Assembly (NCBI GenBank): GCA_016793885.1
Contig: JAEUHE010000248.1
Coordinates: forward strand, 1 to 59,292
Reading direction: 5' to 3'
DNA length: 59,292 bases
Source: Verrucomicrobiales bacterium
GTDB taxonomy: Bacteria > Verrucomicrobiota > Verrucomicrobiia > Limisphaerales > UBA11320
In this document: positions 25,954 to 34,562 of the stretch, piece after piece
Layout of the letters: every line of letters starts with the position of its first letter
Numbering within the stretch: the stretch's first letter is position 1
Program-made: the position numbers and the translations under genes
Notes under the pieces: generated by a model
Told to the model about the DNA's origin: nothing
What the model saw: only the letters and a program-made list of their open reading frames with translations
Database searches by the model: none

Positions 25954-27488
25954 ACCGAGATCTTGCGATAGACCTCCAGGCGGCAGTCAAAGCCTCCCAG
26001 GTCGACCACCTGCTGAAACTCGAGCCTCATCGATCTTTGGGGGCTCGCCATTTTGAATGGGTTTACGAATACGAGCCGGCCGCCCACCTGCAGCATCTTC
26101 GCGGCAACCGCAAATAAGTCCTCAATGAGGAGACGCAGGTCCGGAATCGGCACCCGCCTACCCAGCGGTGGATTCGTAATGACCAGGGTCAACGTTTGGG
26201 GAGTCAGGCCCTCGACACCCGCGAAATCACGAAAATCACAACACGCGAATGTGCTCTGGATAGCCCCCAGCTCGGCGGCTTGAAAATTGCGCTCCGTAAT
26301 GCCAACCGCGTCCTCACTTAGATCCGTGCCGAAGACGCGCCGCACCCCGCCTAACCGCGCCATTTCGATCAATTCCAAGCCCGATCCGCAAAAGGGATCC
26401 CACACATATTCATTAGGCATCTTCCCGGCAATCCGGGCCAAACAGGCGGCCAAAGGCGGATGCGAGGCGGCCGGCACAGCATCGAGCCGATACGAGTGTC
26501 GGGGATCGGGCGAGAGCCGGGGACGAAGCTCGACCGAATCGCCCAGTGCATGCGGGTGAACGTCGATCGCCCACGGAGCCTCGCGCGCGTCGTTGAGAAT
26601 CTGCGGGCATTGTTCAAAGGCCCGAGTGGCGACCTGGCGAATGGCCCCGCGCTGATGCCCCTTCCCGATGTAATCAAGCCGATAGCGCAACGAGCCCTCG
26701 GTGAGGTTCTCAATCAGCCGCAAGGTCAAGCTCGAGGCGATGACCGCGGCCAGAGCCTCAACCGACTCAGCCTCCGACGATCGCCTCACCTGTCCCAAAG
26801 CAAAGCCCAGAGTGTCGAAACAGCGCAACTGGTAGAGATCGGACAAACAAAAGGATTCCGGCGCCTGAACCACCAGCAGCCCCGGGCTCATGTCCAGAAC
26901 GCGAAACTGTGGGCGCTCGTCCACCTCCTGCCTCAGGATTCGTTCCAAACCTTTGCGGCACCGGAAGTGAATCCGAAGACCGGGGAACCCAGATATTACC
27001 CGCACAAAAAGGAGTACGCTCGGGCTCTGACTGCGGGCGACGCTCGCCGTCACCTTCTGAACCACTTGAGCCGAAAATCCGGTGACGGTCTGCAAAGCCT
27101 CGGCCGTCGCGGCCCCGCCGACCTTCGACAACACCTCTCCTAGCGAGCGCTTTTCACGCTCACTCGCGGCCGCTTTCATGACTTCCAAAAGCGCCGCTTC
27201 CTCTCGGAGCCCCACCCCAAACTTCGGCAAGGCCGCCATCGCATAGCGGCGGATCTTTTCCTGAGGGTCCTGCAGCAACCCAAGCAGCCACTGCTTAACC
27301 TCTGCTTTCTGGGCCTTGGGGCCGGATTCCTCAAACACAACCCCTACCGCACGGATCACGGAGACCCTTTCAAAGCGTTCGCGAGGCGCAGCCGCGTTGA
27401 AACGGGGGACCTCCTCGAGCCACAACTTGGGCCAAGGCAAGGCCCTCAACTCGCGATACAGATCCTTGCTGGCTCGGGCTGTTTTCAT
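25950..27488 (-). CDS. THUMP-like RNA methyltransferase with a HEAT-like N-terminal region (512 aa)
   Basis: Residues about 1-150 are helical and HEAT-like (QKAEVKQWLLGLLQDPQEKI, RRYAMAALPKFGVGL). Residues about 165-310 begin GLRIHFRCRKGLERILRQEV, as in the ferredoxin-like/THUMP part of the Trm14/RlmL/TrmN group. Residues 340-512 are a class I methyltransferase: motif I DPFCGSG (364-370), an acidic FGTDLSEDA and catalytic NPPL (439-442), the form used by N2-guanine and related amino-methylating enzymes. The likely substrate is tRNA or rRNA guanine, but the exact position is unknown. The HEAT-like extension is not part of the standard family and may recruit RNA or ribosome. It overlaps the convergent fusion gene at the stops. 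Confidence 0.82.
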   Translation of the reverse strand: MKTARASKDLYRELRALPWPKLWLEEVPRFNAAAPRERFERVSVIRAVGVVFEESGPKAQKAEVKQWLLGLLQDPQEKIRRYAMAALPKFGVGLREEAALLEVMKAAASEREKRSLGEVLSKVGGAATAEALQTVTGFSAQVVQKVTASVARSQSPSVLLFVRVISGFPGLRIHFRCRKGLERILRQEVDERPQFRVLDMSPGLLVVQAPESFCLSDLYQLRCFDTLGFALGQVRRSSEAESVEALAAVIASSLTLRLIENLTEGSLRYRLDYIGKGHQRGAIRQVATRAFEQCPQILNDAREAPWAIDVHPHALGDSVELRPRLSPDPRHSYRLDAVPAASHPPLAACLARIAGKMPNEYVWDPFCGSGLELIEMARLGGVRRVFGTDLSEDAVGITERNFQAAELGAIQSTFACCDFRDFAGVEGLTPQTLTLVITNPPLGRRVPIPDLRLLIEDLFAVAAKMLQVGGRLVFVNPFKMASPQRSMRLEFQQVVDLGGFDCRLEVYRKISV

Positions 27489-27782
27489 GCGGGACGAATG
27501 TGGGAGTACGGGAAAAAGATCTTCCCTGGAGGGACCACTCCAAACTCGACGGAAGCCACGACCAAGCCTCGAAGCGAGTCAGAAAACGAGAAACAGTTCA
27601 TGCTGCCACAGTTGTACGTCCTCAGGTCGGCCGGGAGCAAGTGGCGATTAAAGTCGCAGGCAAGTTCCTCCCGATGTGATCCATCCCAAACAGGGTCTAG
27701 CAGCCTGTTGGACTTGTCCCCACCGGAGGTGAGTCCGGCTCTGAACCTCGTTTGTGCTGAGCTCTCTCTCCATGAACGCTTT

Positions 27783-27878
27783 CCTCTCCGCGCTCTCCGC
27801 GCCTCCGCGAGAGATTCCGGCAGTCCTTCCGAGTCAGGGGAGCGATCTTTCTCGCGGAGGCGCGGAGAACGCGGAGGA
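27783..27878. repeat. Long GC-rich palindrome (arms about 32 bp, 32-base loop)
   Basis: Left arm 27783-27814 and right arm 27847-27878 are near-perfect reverse complements built from CTCCGCG/CGCGGAG units in short tandem array. Together they would form one long cruciform. It sits within the 909-base gene-free stretch 27489-28397. Short frames here read as palindrome translations (RALRASAR / SRRRGERG) and are not genes. Confidence 0.75.
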
Positions 27879-28018
27879 GCACTCAATCAGTGAGAACCAA
27901 AGGATGGTGCAGATCAGCCCGATCAAAGCCAGCTCACCTCCATGAACCAAGCCTCGTTACCTCGGCTCCTACAAGGCTCGAACGAAAGGCCGAGACAACC
28001 TCCAAGGAAGAATTTTGC

Positions 28019-28098
28019 CCACGGATTAAGAATCTTGAAGGGATCGGAAGTGAAAGTCCCCTATTCTTTTCCATCCGAGTCATCCGAGAAATCCGTGG
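28019..28098. repeat. Inverted-repeat element, family C
   Basis: CCACGGATT (28019-28027) pairs with AATCCGTGG (28090-28098). The right side continues the CATCCGAGTCATCCGAG direct repeats of about 10 bases. It is related to 4297-4395. I see no promoter, RNA or gene in the remainder of 27489-28397. Confidence 0.55.
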
Positions 28099-28397
28099 TT
28101 AAAACCTCCGTCTTAGGTTTCTCTGGAACTCTCCACGAAGCCCATTTCCGAACCCTTTGAATCTCAGGAGCTACCTGCCTTGCCGTGAGACGATCCTGCC
28201 CACCGCTTTCATCCGGGCTTTTTCTTGCGTCCTTTCCCACTTGAGGGCACATTTCCAAGGCTCCATGGAAAAGCCTGCGTATCCAATTTTCCCTGCCCTG
28301 TTCCCAAGAGCGAATGCTCAACCCATGATTTATGACGTCGATCCAGAACTGAGAAGTCGATCGACGAACCCTGCCTCGGGCCTTACCTCAGAACCCT

Positions 28398-31300
28398 ATG
28401 AACCCTAACCGCCCTCTCAATCCCAAACGGGCTCACTCACAGGTGTGGAACCTTCTGCTCGCGCTGTTCACCACCCTTGTCCTGGGAGGAGTAGCCCCAG
28501 CGCAGAACTTGCCCCTGACCGCCACCGCGAATCCAGCCCCGGGATCCCTGCTGGTGGAGCTGACTCGTATCAATGTAGTGTTCAGTGAGGCGGTCACCGG
28601 TGTCGAAGCCGCTGATCTGCTGGTGAATGACATACCCGCATCGGAGGTCACCACCAACAATCCCAACGACTACACCTTCACCGTTACCCAGCCGAAGGAC
28701 GGAGCAGTGGATGTGTCCTGGGCTCCGGGCCATGGGATCGCTTCCAGCAGCCCACTGGCCACCCCATTCCTCGATGGTGTCTGGAGCTACATCTTGGACT
28801 CCCAGCTCGCTTCGACCGCGAATTTTGCAATCTCTGAGTTCATGGCCAGCAACAGCACTGGCGTGCTCGATGAGGATGGGGCTCGGTCGGACTGGATCGA
28901 ACTGGTGAATCTGGGAACGGAGCCCGCCTCGCTCGAGGGTTGGTCTTTGACGGATACCGAACTCAATCCCACTCGTTGGCGCTTCCCCAGCGGGCTTCCA
29001 CCCGTCCCAGCCAATGGTTACTTGCTCATCTGGGCGTCCGGCAAGAACCGGACCAACGCGTTCGCCCCGCTCCATACGGACTTCAGATTGCCCGCCAGCG
29101 GCAGCTATATCGCCCTGGTGAATCCCAACACCAACGTCGTCTCCTCCTTCGCGCCCTACCCAGCTCAGGTAGCGGATGTCTCCTATGGACGAGACCTCAG
29201 CGACGCTGCGACCGTTGGCTATTTCACGAATGCAACCCCTGGTAAGATCAACGCCACCTCGGGACCAGGATTCCTGCCGGAGCCCACTTTCAATCTGACC
29301 TCCGGCGTCTATACCAATGACACCCTGCAGCTCACCATCTCCGCTCCGATCGGGGCGATCCGCTACACCCTCAATGGAAGCATCCCGATCACCACTTCGA
29401 CCCTCTACACGAACACGCTCACGCTCAGCAACAGCACTCTCATCAAAGTCCGGGTCTTCCCCCCCGCCGGAACCAAGGTCTTTCCTAGCGCCGTGACCGC
29501 CCGAAACATCATCTTCCTGGATGGTTCCACCCGGGACTTCAACTCCGAGCTGCCTCTGGTAGTCATCAGCACCCAGGGCCAGTCGGTGGCCCAGGATGTC
29601 GCACCGGGAGGTAAGCGCACGGAGGGTATCCTTTGCCTGATCGACACCTTCCAAGGCCGAAGTTCCCTGCAAACCACCCCGGACTTCATCGGAAACGTCG
29701 GAGTCGAGGTCTATGGCCAAACCTCCGCCGGCTTCCCGAAGCTGCCCTACCGAATCGAAGTTCACGACGCGCTCGGCAACGATCTCGATATTCCGATCTT
29801 CGGACTCCCGGCGGAGAGCGACTGGAAGCTGCGAAACCCCTTCAATGACAAATCGCTGGTCAACGACTTTCTGGGCTACGAACTCTTCGAGCAGATGGGG
29901 CACTACTCCTGCCGCCGACGTCTCGTCGAGGTCTTCGTCGATTCCGGTGGTGGACGTCTGCGTTATCCAAACGACTACATCGGAGTCGAAACGCTTTTCG
30001 AGAGCATCAAGCAGGGTGAGAATCGAGTGAACATCGCCAAGATCCCGCCGACCGCGACCAATGGACCCGCGATCACGGGTGGATACGTGTTCGCCAAGGA
30101 TAAAAACAGCCCTGGTGACCTGGATTTCTCCACCCGGGGTGGTGGCGGCTTTGGCGGACAAACCTTGAAGCTGCGCGAGCCGAAGCCCAACGAGATGCGT
30201 GTTACTCCCGTCAGTGGCAGGCTCACTCCAGCCGGCAGCAATCAGCTGGCCTATTTGGTGGGCTACCTGAACCGGATGGAACGCGCAATGTACACCAACA
30301 CCTGGCTTAGCCAGACAGGCACCAATCATTACAGCGCCTACCTGGATGTGGATAGCTTCGTGGATTTCCACTGGTTGGTGGAGTTCACCAAGCAAATCGA
30401 TGGAATTCGTTTGAGCACCTATTTCACCAAGGATCGGGAGGACAAGCTTCGCGCCGGTCCCGTCTGGGATTGGAACCTCGCCTTCGGTAACGCCAACTAC
30501 TGGCGAGGTGGTCTGACCAACGGCTGGTACTACGCCCAGGACGATGTAGGAATGAACGCCGATGCGCACATCTGGCTGCGGCGCTTGATCAACGGGACTG
30601 CCGCTCTGGGTCCAGTGATTTCCTTTGACCTCGGGAACGGCCCAGGTGCCGGCGGAGATCCTGACTTCAACCAACGGATCTCCGACCGGTGGGGCGTATT
30701 GAGGACCAACCTCTTCAACCCGACCAACATCATGGCGCGAATCGACGAGCTGTCGCTCATGCTCGAGGAAGCCACCACCCGCGACCTGTGGGGCAAGTAC
30801 CGATCGCAGATCGTCGGCATGTACACTTGGCCCAACCCGGAGGGCACGCTCACCCCCGTGAACACCACTGACTTTTCGGGACGCGATGTCGACTATGTCC
30901 ATCCCTTGAACTACCGGGGCACCACGGAAAATAGCATCATCGGCCAAATGAAGAGGTTCATGCTGGGCCGTTATCTTTGGATCGATAGCCAATTCACCCG
31001 CCCTCCAACTCTCAGCGATAGCGGCGGCAATGTGTCGAGCAGTCATACCGTCACCGTGTCTCCGCCCGCCGGTGCAACCCTCTACTACACTCTCGACGGA
31101 ACCGATCCCCGTGCGCCGGGGGGAAGCGTCGCCCCGGGGGTAAGCAGCAACTCCGGTCCTGTGACCGTAACGATCGCTGCGAACACTCGGATCGTGGCCC
31201 GCGCTTACCAAACCAACTCCTGGTATCGCACCTGGAGCGGCCCGAGTGCTGCCAGCTTCATCCTGGAAACTCCAGCCTTGCGCATCACCGAGGTCCTGTA

Positions 31301-34300
31301 TCATCCGACCGATGCTCCCCTCGGCAGCACTAATGCCTCGAGTGATTTTGAATTCATCGAGGTCAAGAATGCTGGCGCTGGCTCGCTCAACCTTCGAGGC
31401 TACACGCTGAGCGGCGGAATTAACTTCACCTTCCCCGACCTCCCTCTGGCCGCGGGGGCCCGGGCGGTGGTGGTCGCAAATCTGTCCGCATTCAGCGCGC
31501 GCTATCCAGATCCTGGGATCGTCGTGGCCGGGCAGTTCAACGGGTCGTTGAACAATAGCGGTGATCGAGTGACCCTTGTCGGGCCGCTTCACGAGCCAAT
31601 CCAGGACTTTACCTACAGCCCGCGGTGGTATCCAGCGACCGACGGCGCCGGATTCGCCTTGGTGGCGGTCGACGAGAACGCCGCGGGTTCCGAAATCAAC
31701 TCCCGTTCGGCTTGGGCACCAGGCTCGGGAGTCAACGGAACCCCGGGCAAACCCGAGAGTGCGACCACAGTCTTTCCTCAGGTCGTGATCAACGAACTCC
31801 AAAGCCGTTCCACTTCACCAACGGGGGACCGCGTGGAATTGCTCAACACCGGCGCGACTCCGGTGGATGTGGGAGGGTGGTATCTGACGGACAATCTGAA
31901 CTCGCCGAAGAAATACCGCCTGCCCCCGGCCACCACCCTCCCCGCCGGAGGCTTCCGGGTTTTCTCGGAGTCGGACTTCAACACCGGGGCGACGAGCTTC
32001 GCGTTCAGCTCGCTCGGGGAGGAAGTTTACCTGTTCTCCGCCGACGCTGCCGGCAACCTTACCGGCTACGCTCACGGCTTCTCCTTTGGCCCCCAGTTCG
32101 CCGATCGAAGCTTCGGCCGCTATGTTGGCACAGAGGGTGTGGAGCACTTTGTCACTCAGTCAGACGGCAGCTTTGGCGCAGCAAACCCCGGCCCGAAGAT
32201 TGGGCCGGTCGTCATCAGCGAGATACACTATCATCCCCCTGAGATCTATAAGTACGGGAGCCGTTACGACGATTCGTTCCACGAATTCGTGGAGTTGAAA
32301 AACATTTCTTCGTCCAGCGTCGTTCTCTCTCATGCGCTTTACCCGACCAACTCCTGGGTATTGAGGGGCCCTGTCGAGTTTGCGTTCCCGTCAGGCACCG
32401 CCATCCCGGCTCTCGGGTCCCTGGTGGTCGTCGGATTCGACCCGGCCAACGCCCCCCGTTTGGCAGCATTCCGCAACCGTTTTGGCATTGCCGCCACAGT
32501 TCCCGTTCTGGGTCCCTGGAAAGGTTCACTCCCCAACAGCCAAGGCAAGGTGGAACTTGCCCAACCTGATGAACCCATCGCAGCTCCGTCTTCGAATGCC
32601 GGATTGGTGCCCTACCTAACGGTCGACTCGGTATCCTACTCCGACGATACCCCCTGGCCTCCGTCCGCCGATGGCCGCGGGGCCTCGCTCCATCGCATCT
32701 CGCTCGCCGCTTTTGGCGATGACCCAGCCAACTGGGCAGCCGCCGCCCCCGCGCCCGGGACGGAATTCACTCCCGCCTCCGCACCAACCATTGTCCAACA
32801 ACCCTCGGACGTCACCGTTGTCCTCACCAACGGTGCCGTGGCCACGTTCAGCGTCGCGGCTCAGGGCAGCGGATCACTGACCTACCAATGGCTCTTTAAT
32901 GGGGCAGTGCTGCCCGAAGAATCCGGGACGAGCCTCTCCATCGCGAACCTGAACACCGCCAAAGCCGGACGTTACTCCGTCGTCGTCCTCGGTTCGGGTG
33001 GGGGAACCGTCAGCGCCGAGGCTAAACTCGACATGCTCCAACCCGTGACCATTCTGGCCCAACCCAAAGCGGTCGGCGGACGTCCCGGCACCAACGCCGT
33101 GCTCTCCGTGGGTGCAGCCAGTTCTCTGCCCATTCAATACCAATGGTACAAGGACGGACTTGCCCTGCCGGGCGCGACCTCCGCTCAGCTAGGCCTTCCC
33201 AACCTTGGATTTGCCGATGATGGGCAGTATCAGGTACAGGTCAGCGATGCGATCAGCTCCGTCGTCAGCGATCGGGTAAGGGTGGCTGTCTTGGTGAACC
33301 CAAGGTTCCTCGTCCAGCCCCAAGGTCAATCGGTCATCCGCGGCGGATCCGTCATCCTGAGCGCCGTGGTCTCTAACACCACAACCACGCCCATCGGCTA
33401 TCGATGGCGGCGGAATGGCGTCACCTTCAGCACCCAAGTCACCAACATCCTCTACAGCTACCAGGTGGTAACCAACATCCAAGCAAGCGCCAACTACAGC
33501 GTCCAGGTCACCAATCTCGCCCTACGATTGGGCACGAACAGCGCGAATGCCTTTATCACCGTCGTGGACGACACCGATAAGGACGGTTTGCCCGATGAAT
33601 ACGAGGCACTTTACCCCGGCTTCCTAGTCGCTAGTGACGCGGCCGATGCAGCGCGCGACCAGGATGGGGACGGCATGAGCAACCTGGCGGAATACATCGC
33701 CGGAACCGATCCAACCGATGCCCTTAGCTTCCTCCGCGTGGAGTCCATTCAGGTGGCAGACGGAGGGACGCAGCTCGAGCTCTATGCACGATCCAACCGA
33801 TCCTACACCGTCGAGTTTCGCGAATCCGTCGGGCTAGGAACGTGGCAGTCTCTCACCAATCTCCCCGCTCAACCGACGGATCGATTGGAGGTGATTCAGG
33901 ATCCTTACCCTGCTACCGGAAGTCGGATTTATCGCATTGCCACCCCGGTCCGAGCTGACCGCGCCATCCGCACGCCCATCATTCTGCAGTCGCCCGGCTC
34001 GCTCAACGCGAATCAGGGCTCCGCTGTAACCTTGGAGGTGTCAGCTTTCGGCATCGGAGGCCTCCAATATCAGTGGCGAATGAATGAACTCGATATCCCA
34101 GGGGCAACTGGCGCCACCCTCGTCTTCAACTCCGTCCAACCAGCGGATCAGGGCCGCTACTCAGTGAAGATCACCGATGCTACCGGATCGGTCACTACCG
34201 AGTCCGCGACCTTGGCCGTGCTGGAACCTCCCCAGATTGTCAGCGCCCCCCTGCCGCAAACCGTCCGGGTGGGCGAATCAGCTCGGTTTCAAGTGGGAGC

Positions 34301-34496
34301 GACCGGAAGCGCGACGTTGACCTATCGTTGGCTGTTTAACGACCAACCCGTAGCGGGAGCGAATGGGCCCATCCTGCAACTCGATGCTGTCACCGCGGCC
34401 AACGTGGGCACATACCAGGTCGTGATCAGCCAAGTGACCGCGAACGGTCCCGTAAGCACACGAACTGAACCCGTCGAGCTGATCGTGTTGGAATAG
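28398..34496 (+). CDS. Giant secreted CotH / lamin-tail / Ig multidomain protein (2032 aa)
   Basis: A signal peptide (LLLALFTTLVLGGVAPAQ) is followed by a SbsA-type Ig-like region (about 40-135) and a first lamin-tail domain (ISEFMASNSTGVLDEDGARSD at about 146, DWIELVNLG). A chitobiase-type segment (GAIRYTLNGSIPITTSTLYT) follows. Then comes a CotH kinase-like domain (about 370-870) with DWKLRNPFNDKSLVNDFLGY, YIGVETLFESIKQGENRVNI and the probable catalytic region AGPVWDWNLAFGN. After this are another chitobiase-like repeat (ATLYYTLDGTDPRAPGG) and three lamin-tail domains (ITEVLYHPTD, INELQSRSTS, ISEIHYHPPE). Several Ig-like domains follow (TYQWLFNGAVLP, YQWYKDGLALPG and similar), with a Ca-binding DTDKDGLPDEYE segment. 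CotH-type kinases phosphorylate extracellular proteins, so this may be a surface kinase/adhesin. No C-terminal sorting motif is seen. Confidence 0.88.
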   Translation: MNPNRPLNPKRAHSQVWNLLLALFTTLVLGGVAPAQNLPLTATANPAPGSLLVELTRINVVFSEAVTGVEAADLLVNDIPASEVTTNNPNDYTFTVTQPKDGAVDVSWAPGHGIASSSPLATPFLDGVWSYILDSQLASTANFAISEFMASNSTGVLDEDGARSDWIELVNLGTEPASLEGWSLTDTELNPTRWRFPSGLPPVPANGYLLIWASGKNRTNAFAPLHTDFRLPASGSYIALVNPNTNVVSSFAPYPAQVADVSYGRDLSDAATVGYFTNATPGKINATSGPGFLPEPTFNLTSGVYTNDTLQLTISAPIGAIRYTLNGSIPITTSTLYTNTLTLSNSTLIKVRVFPPAGTKVFPSAVTARNIIFLDGSTRDFNSELPLVVISTQGQSVAQDVAPGGKRTEGILCLIDTFQGRSSLQTTPDFIGNVGVEVYGQTSAGFPKLPYRIEVHDALGNDLDIPIFGLPAESDWKLRNPFNDKSLVNDFLGYELFEQMGHYSCRRRLVEVFVDSGGGRLRYPNDYIGVETLFESIKQGENRVNIAKIPPTATNGPAITGGYVFAKDKNSPGDLDFSTRGGGGFGGQTLKLREPKPNEMRVTPVSGRLTPAGSNQLAYLVGYLNRMERAMYTNTWLSQTGTNHYSAYLDVDSFVDFHWLVEFTKQIDGIRLSTYFTKDREDKLRAGPVWDWNLAFGNANYWRGGLTNGWYYAQDDVGMNADAHIWLRRLINGTAALGPVISFDLGNGPGAGGDPDFNQRISDRWGVLRTNLFNPTNIMARIDELSLMLEEATTRDLWGKYRSQIVGMYTWPNPEGTLTPVNTTDFSGRDVDYVHPLNYRGTTENSIIGQMKRFMLGRYLWIDSQFTRPPTLSDSGGNVSSSHTVTVSPPAGATLYYTLDGTDPRAPGGSVAPGVSSNSGPVTVTIAANTRIVARAYQTNSWYRTWSGPSAASFILETPALRITEVLYHPTDAPLGSTNASSDFEFIEVKNAGAGSLNLRGYTLSGGINFTFPDLPLAAGARAVVVANLSAFSARYPDPGIVVAGQFNGSLNNSGDRVTLVGPLHEPIQDFTYSPRWYPATDGAGFALVAVDENAAGSEINSRSAWAPGSGVNGTPGKPESATTVFPQVVINELQSRSTSPTGDRVELLNTGATPVDVGGWYLTDNLNSPKKYRLPPATTLPAGGFRVFSESDFNTGATSFAFSSLGEEVYLFSADAAGNLTGYAHGFSFGPQFADRSFGRYVGTEGVEHFVTQSDGSFGAANPGPKIGPVVISEIHYHPPEIYKYGSRYDDSFHEFVELKNISSSSVVLSHALYPTNSWVLRGPVEFAFPSGTAIPALGSLVVVGFDPANAPRLAAFRNRFGIAATVPVLGPWKGSLPNSQGKVELAQPDEPIAAPSSNAGLVPYLTVDSVSYSDDTPWPPSADGRGASLHRISLAAFGDDPANWAAAAPAPGTEFTPASAPTIVQQPSDVTVVLTNGAVATFSVAAQGSGSLTYQWLFNGAVLPEESGTSLSIANLNTAKAGRYSVVVLGSGGGTVSAEAKLDMLQPVTILAQPKAVGGRPGTNAVLSVGAASSLPIQYQWYKDGLALPGATSAQLGLPNLGFADDGQYQVQVSDAISSVVSDRVRVAVLVNPRFLVQPQGQSVIRGGSVILSAVVSNTTTTPIGYRWRRNGVTFSTQVTNILYSYQVVTNIQASANYSVQVTNLALRLGTNSANAFITVVDDTDKDGLPDEYEALYPGFLVASDAADAARDQDGDGMSNLAEYIAGTDPTDALSFLRVESIQVADGGTQLELYARSNRSYTVEFRESVGLGTWQSLTNLPAQPTDRLEVIQDPYPATGSRIYRIATPVRADRAIRTPIILQSPGSLNANQGSAVTLEVSAFGIGGLQYQWRMNELDIPGATGATLVFNSVQPADQGRYSVKITDATGSVTTESATLAVLEPPQIVSAPLPQTVRVGESARFQVGATGSATLTYRWLFNDQPVAGANGPILQLDAVTAANVGTYQVVISQVTANGPVSTRTEPVELIVLE

Positions 34497-34562
34497 CCCA
34501 ATTGGGCGGGTGTCTGGTGTCGCCACTCGCCACTCGCCACTCATCACTCTTCGGTCTACGAG

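Noticed and set aside
27498..27893. Small open frames in the 27489-28397 gap
   Set aside because: They run through the palindrome and translate to Arg/Ala/Ser-rich repeats, with no gene signals.
28437..31802. Minus-strand open frame of 1121 codons in the CotH gene
   Set aside because: Antisense shadow of a high-GC gene. The CotH, lamin-tail and Ig motifs on the plus strand are convincing.
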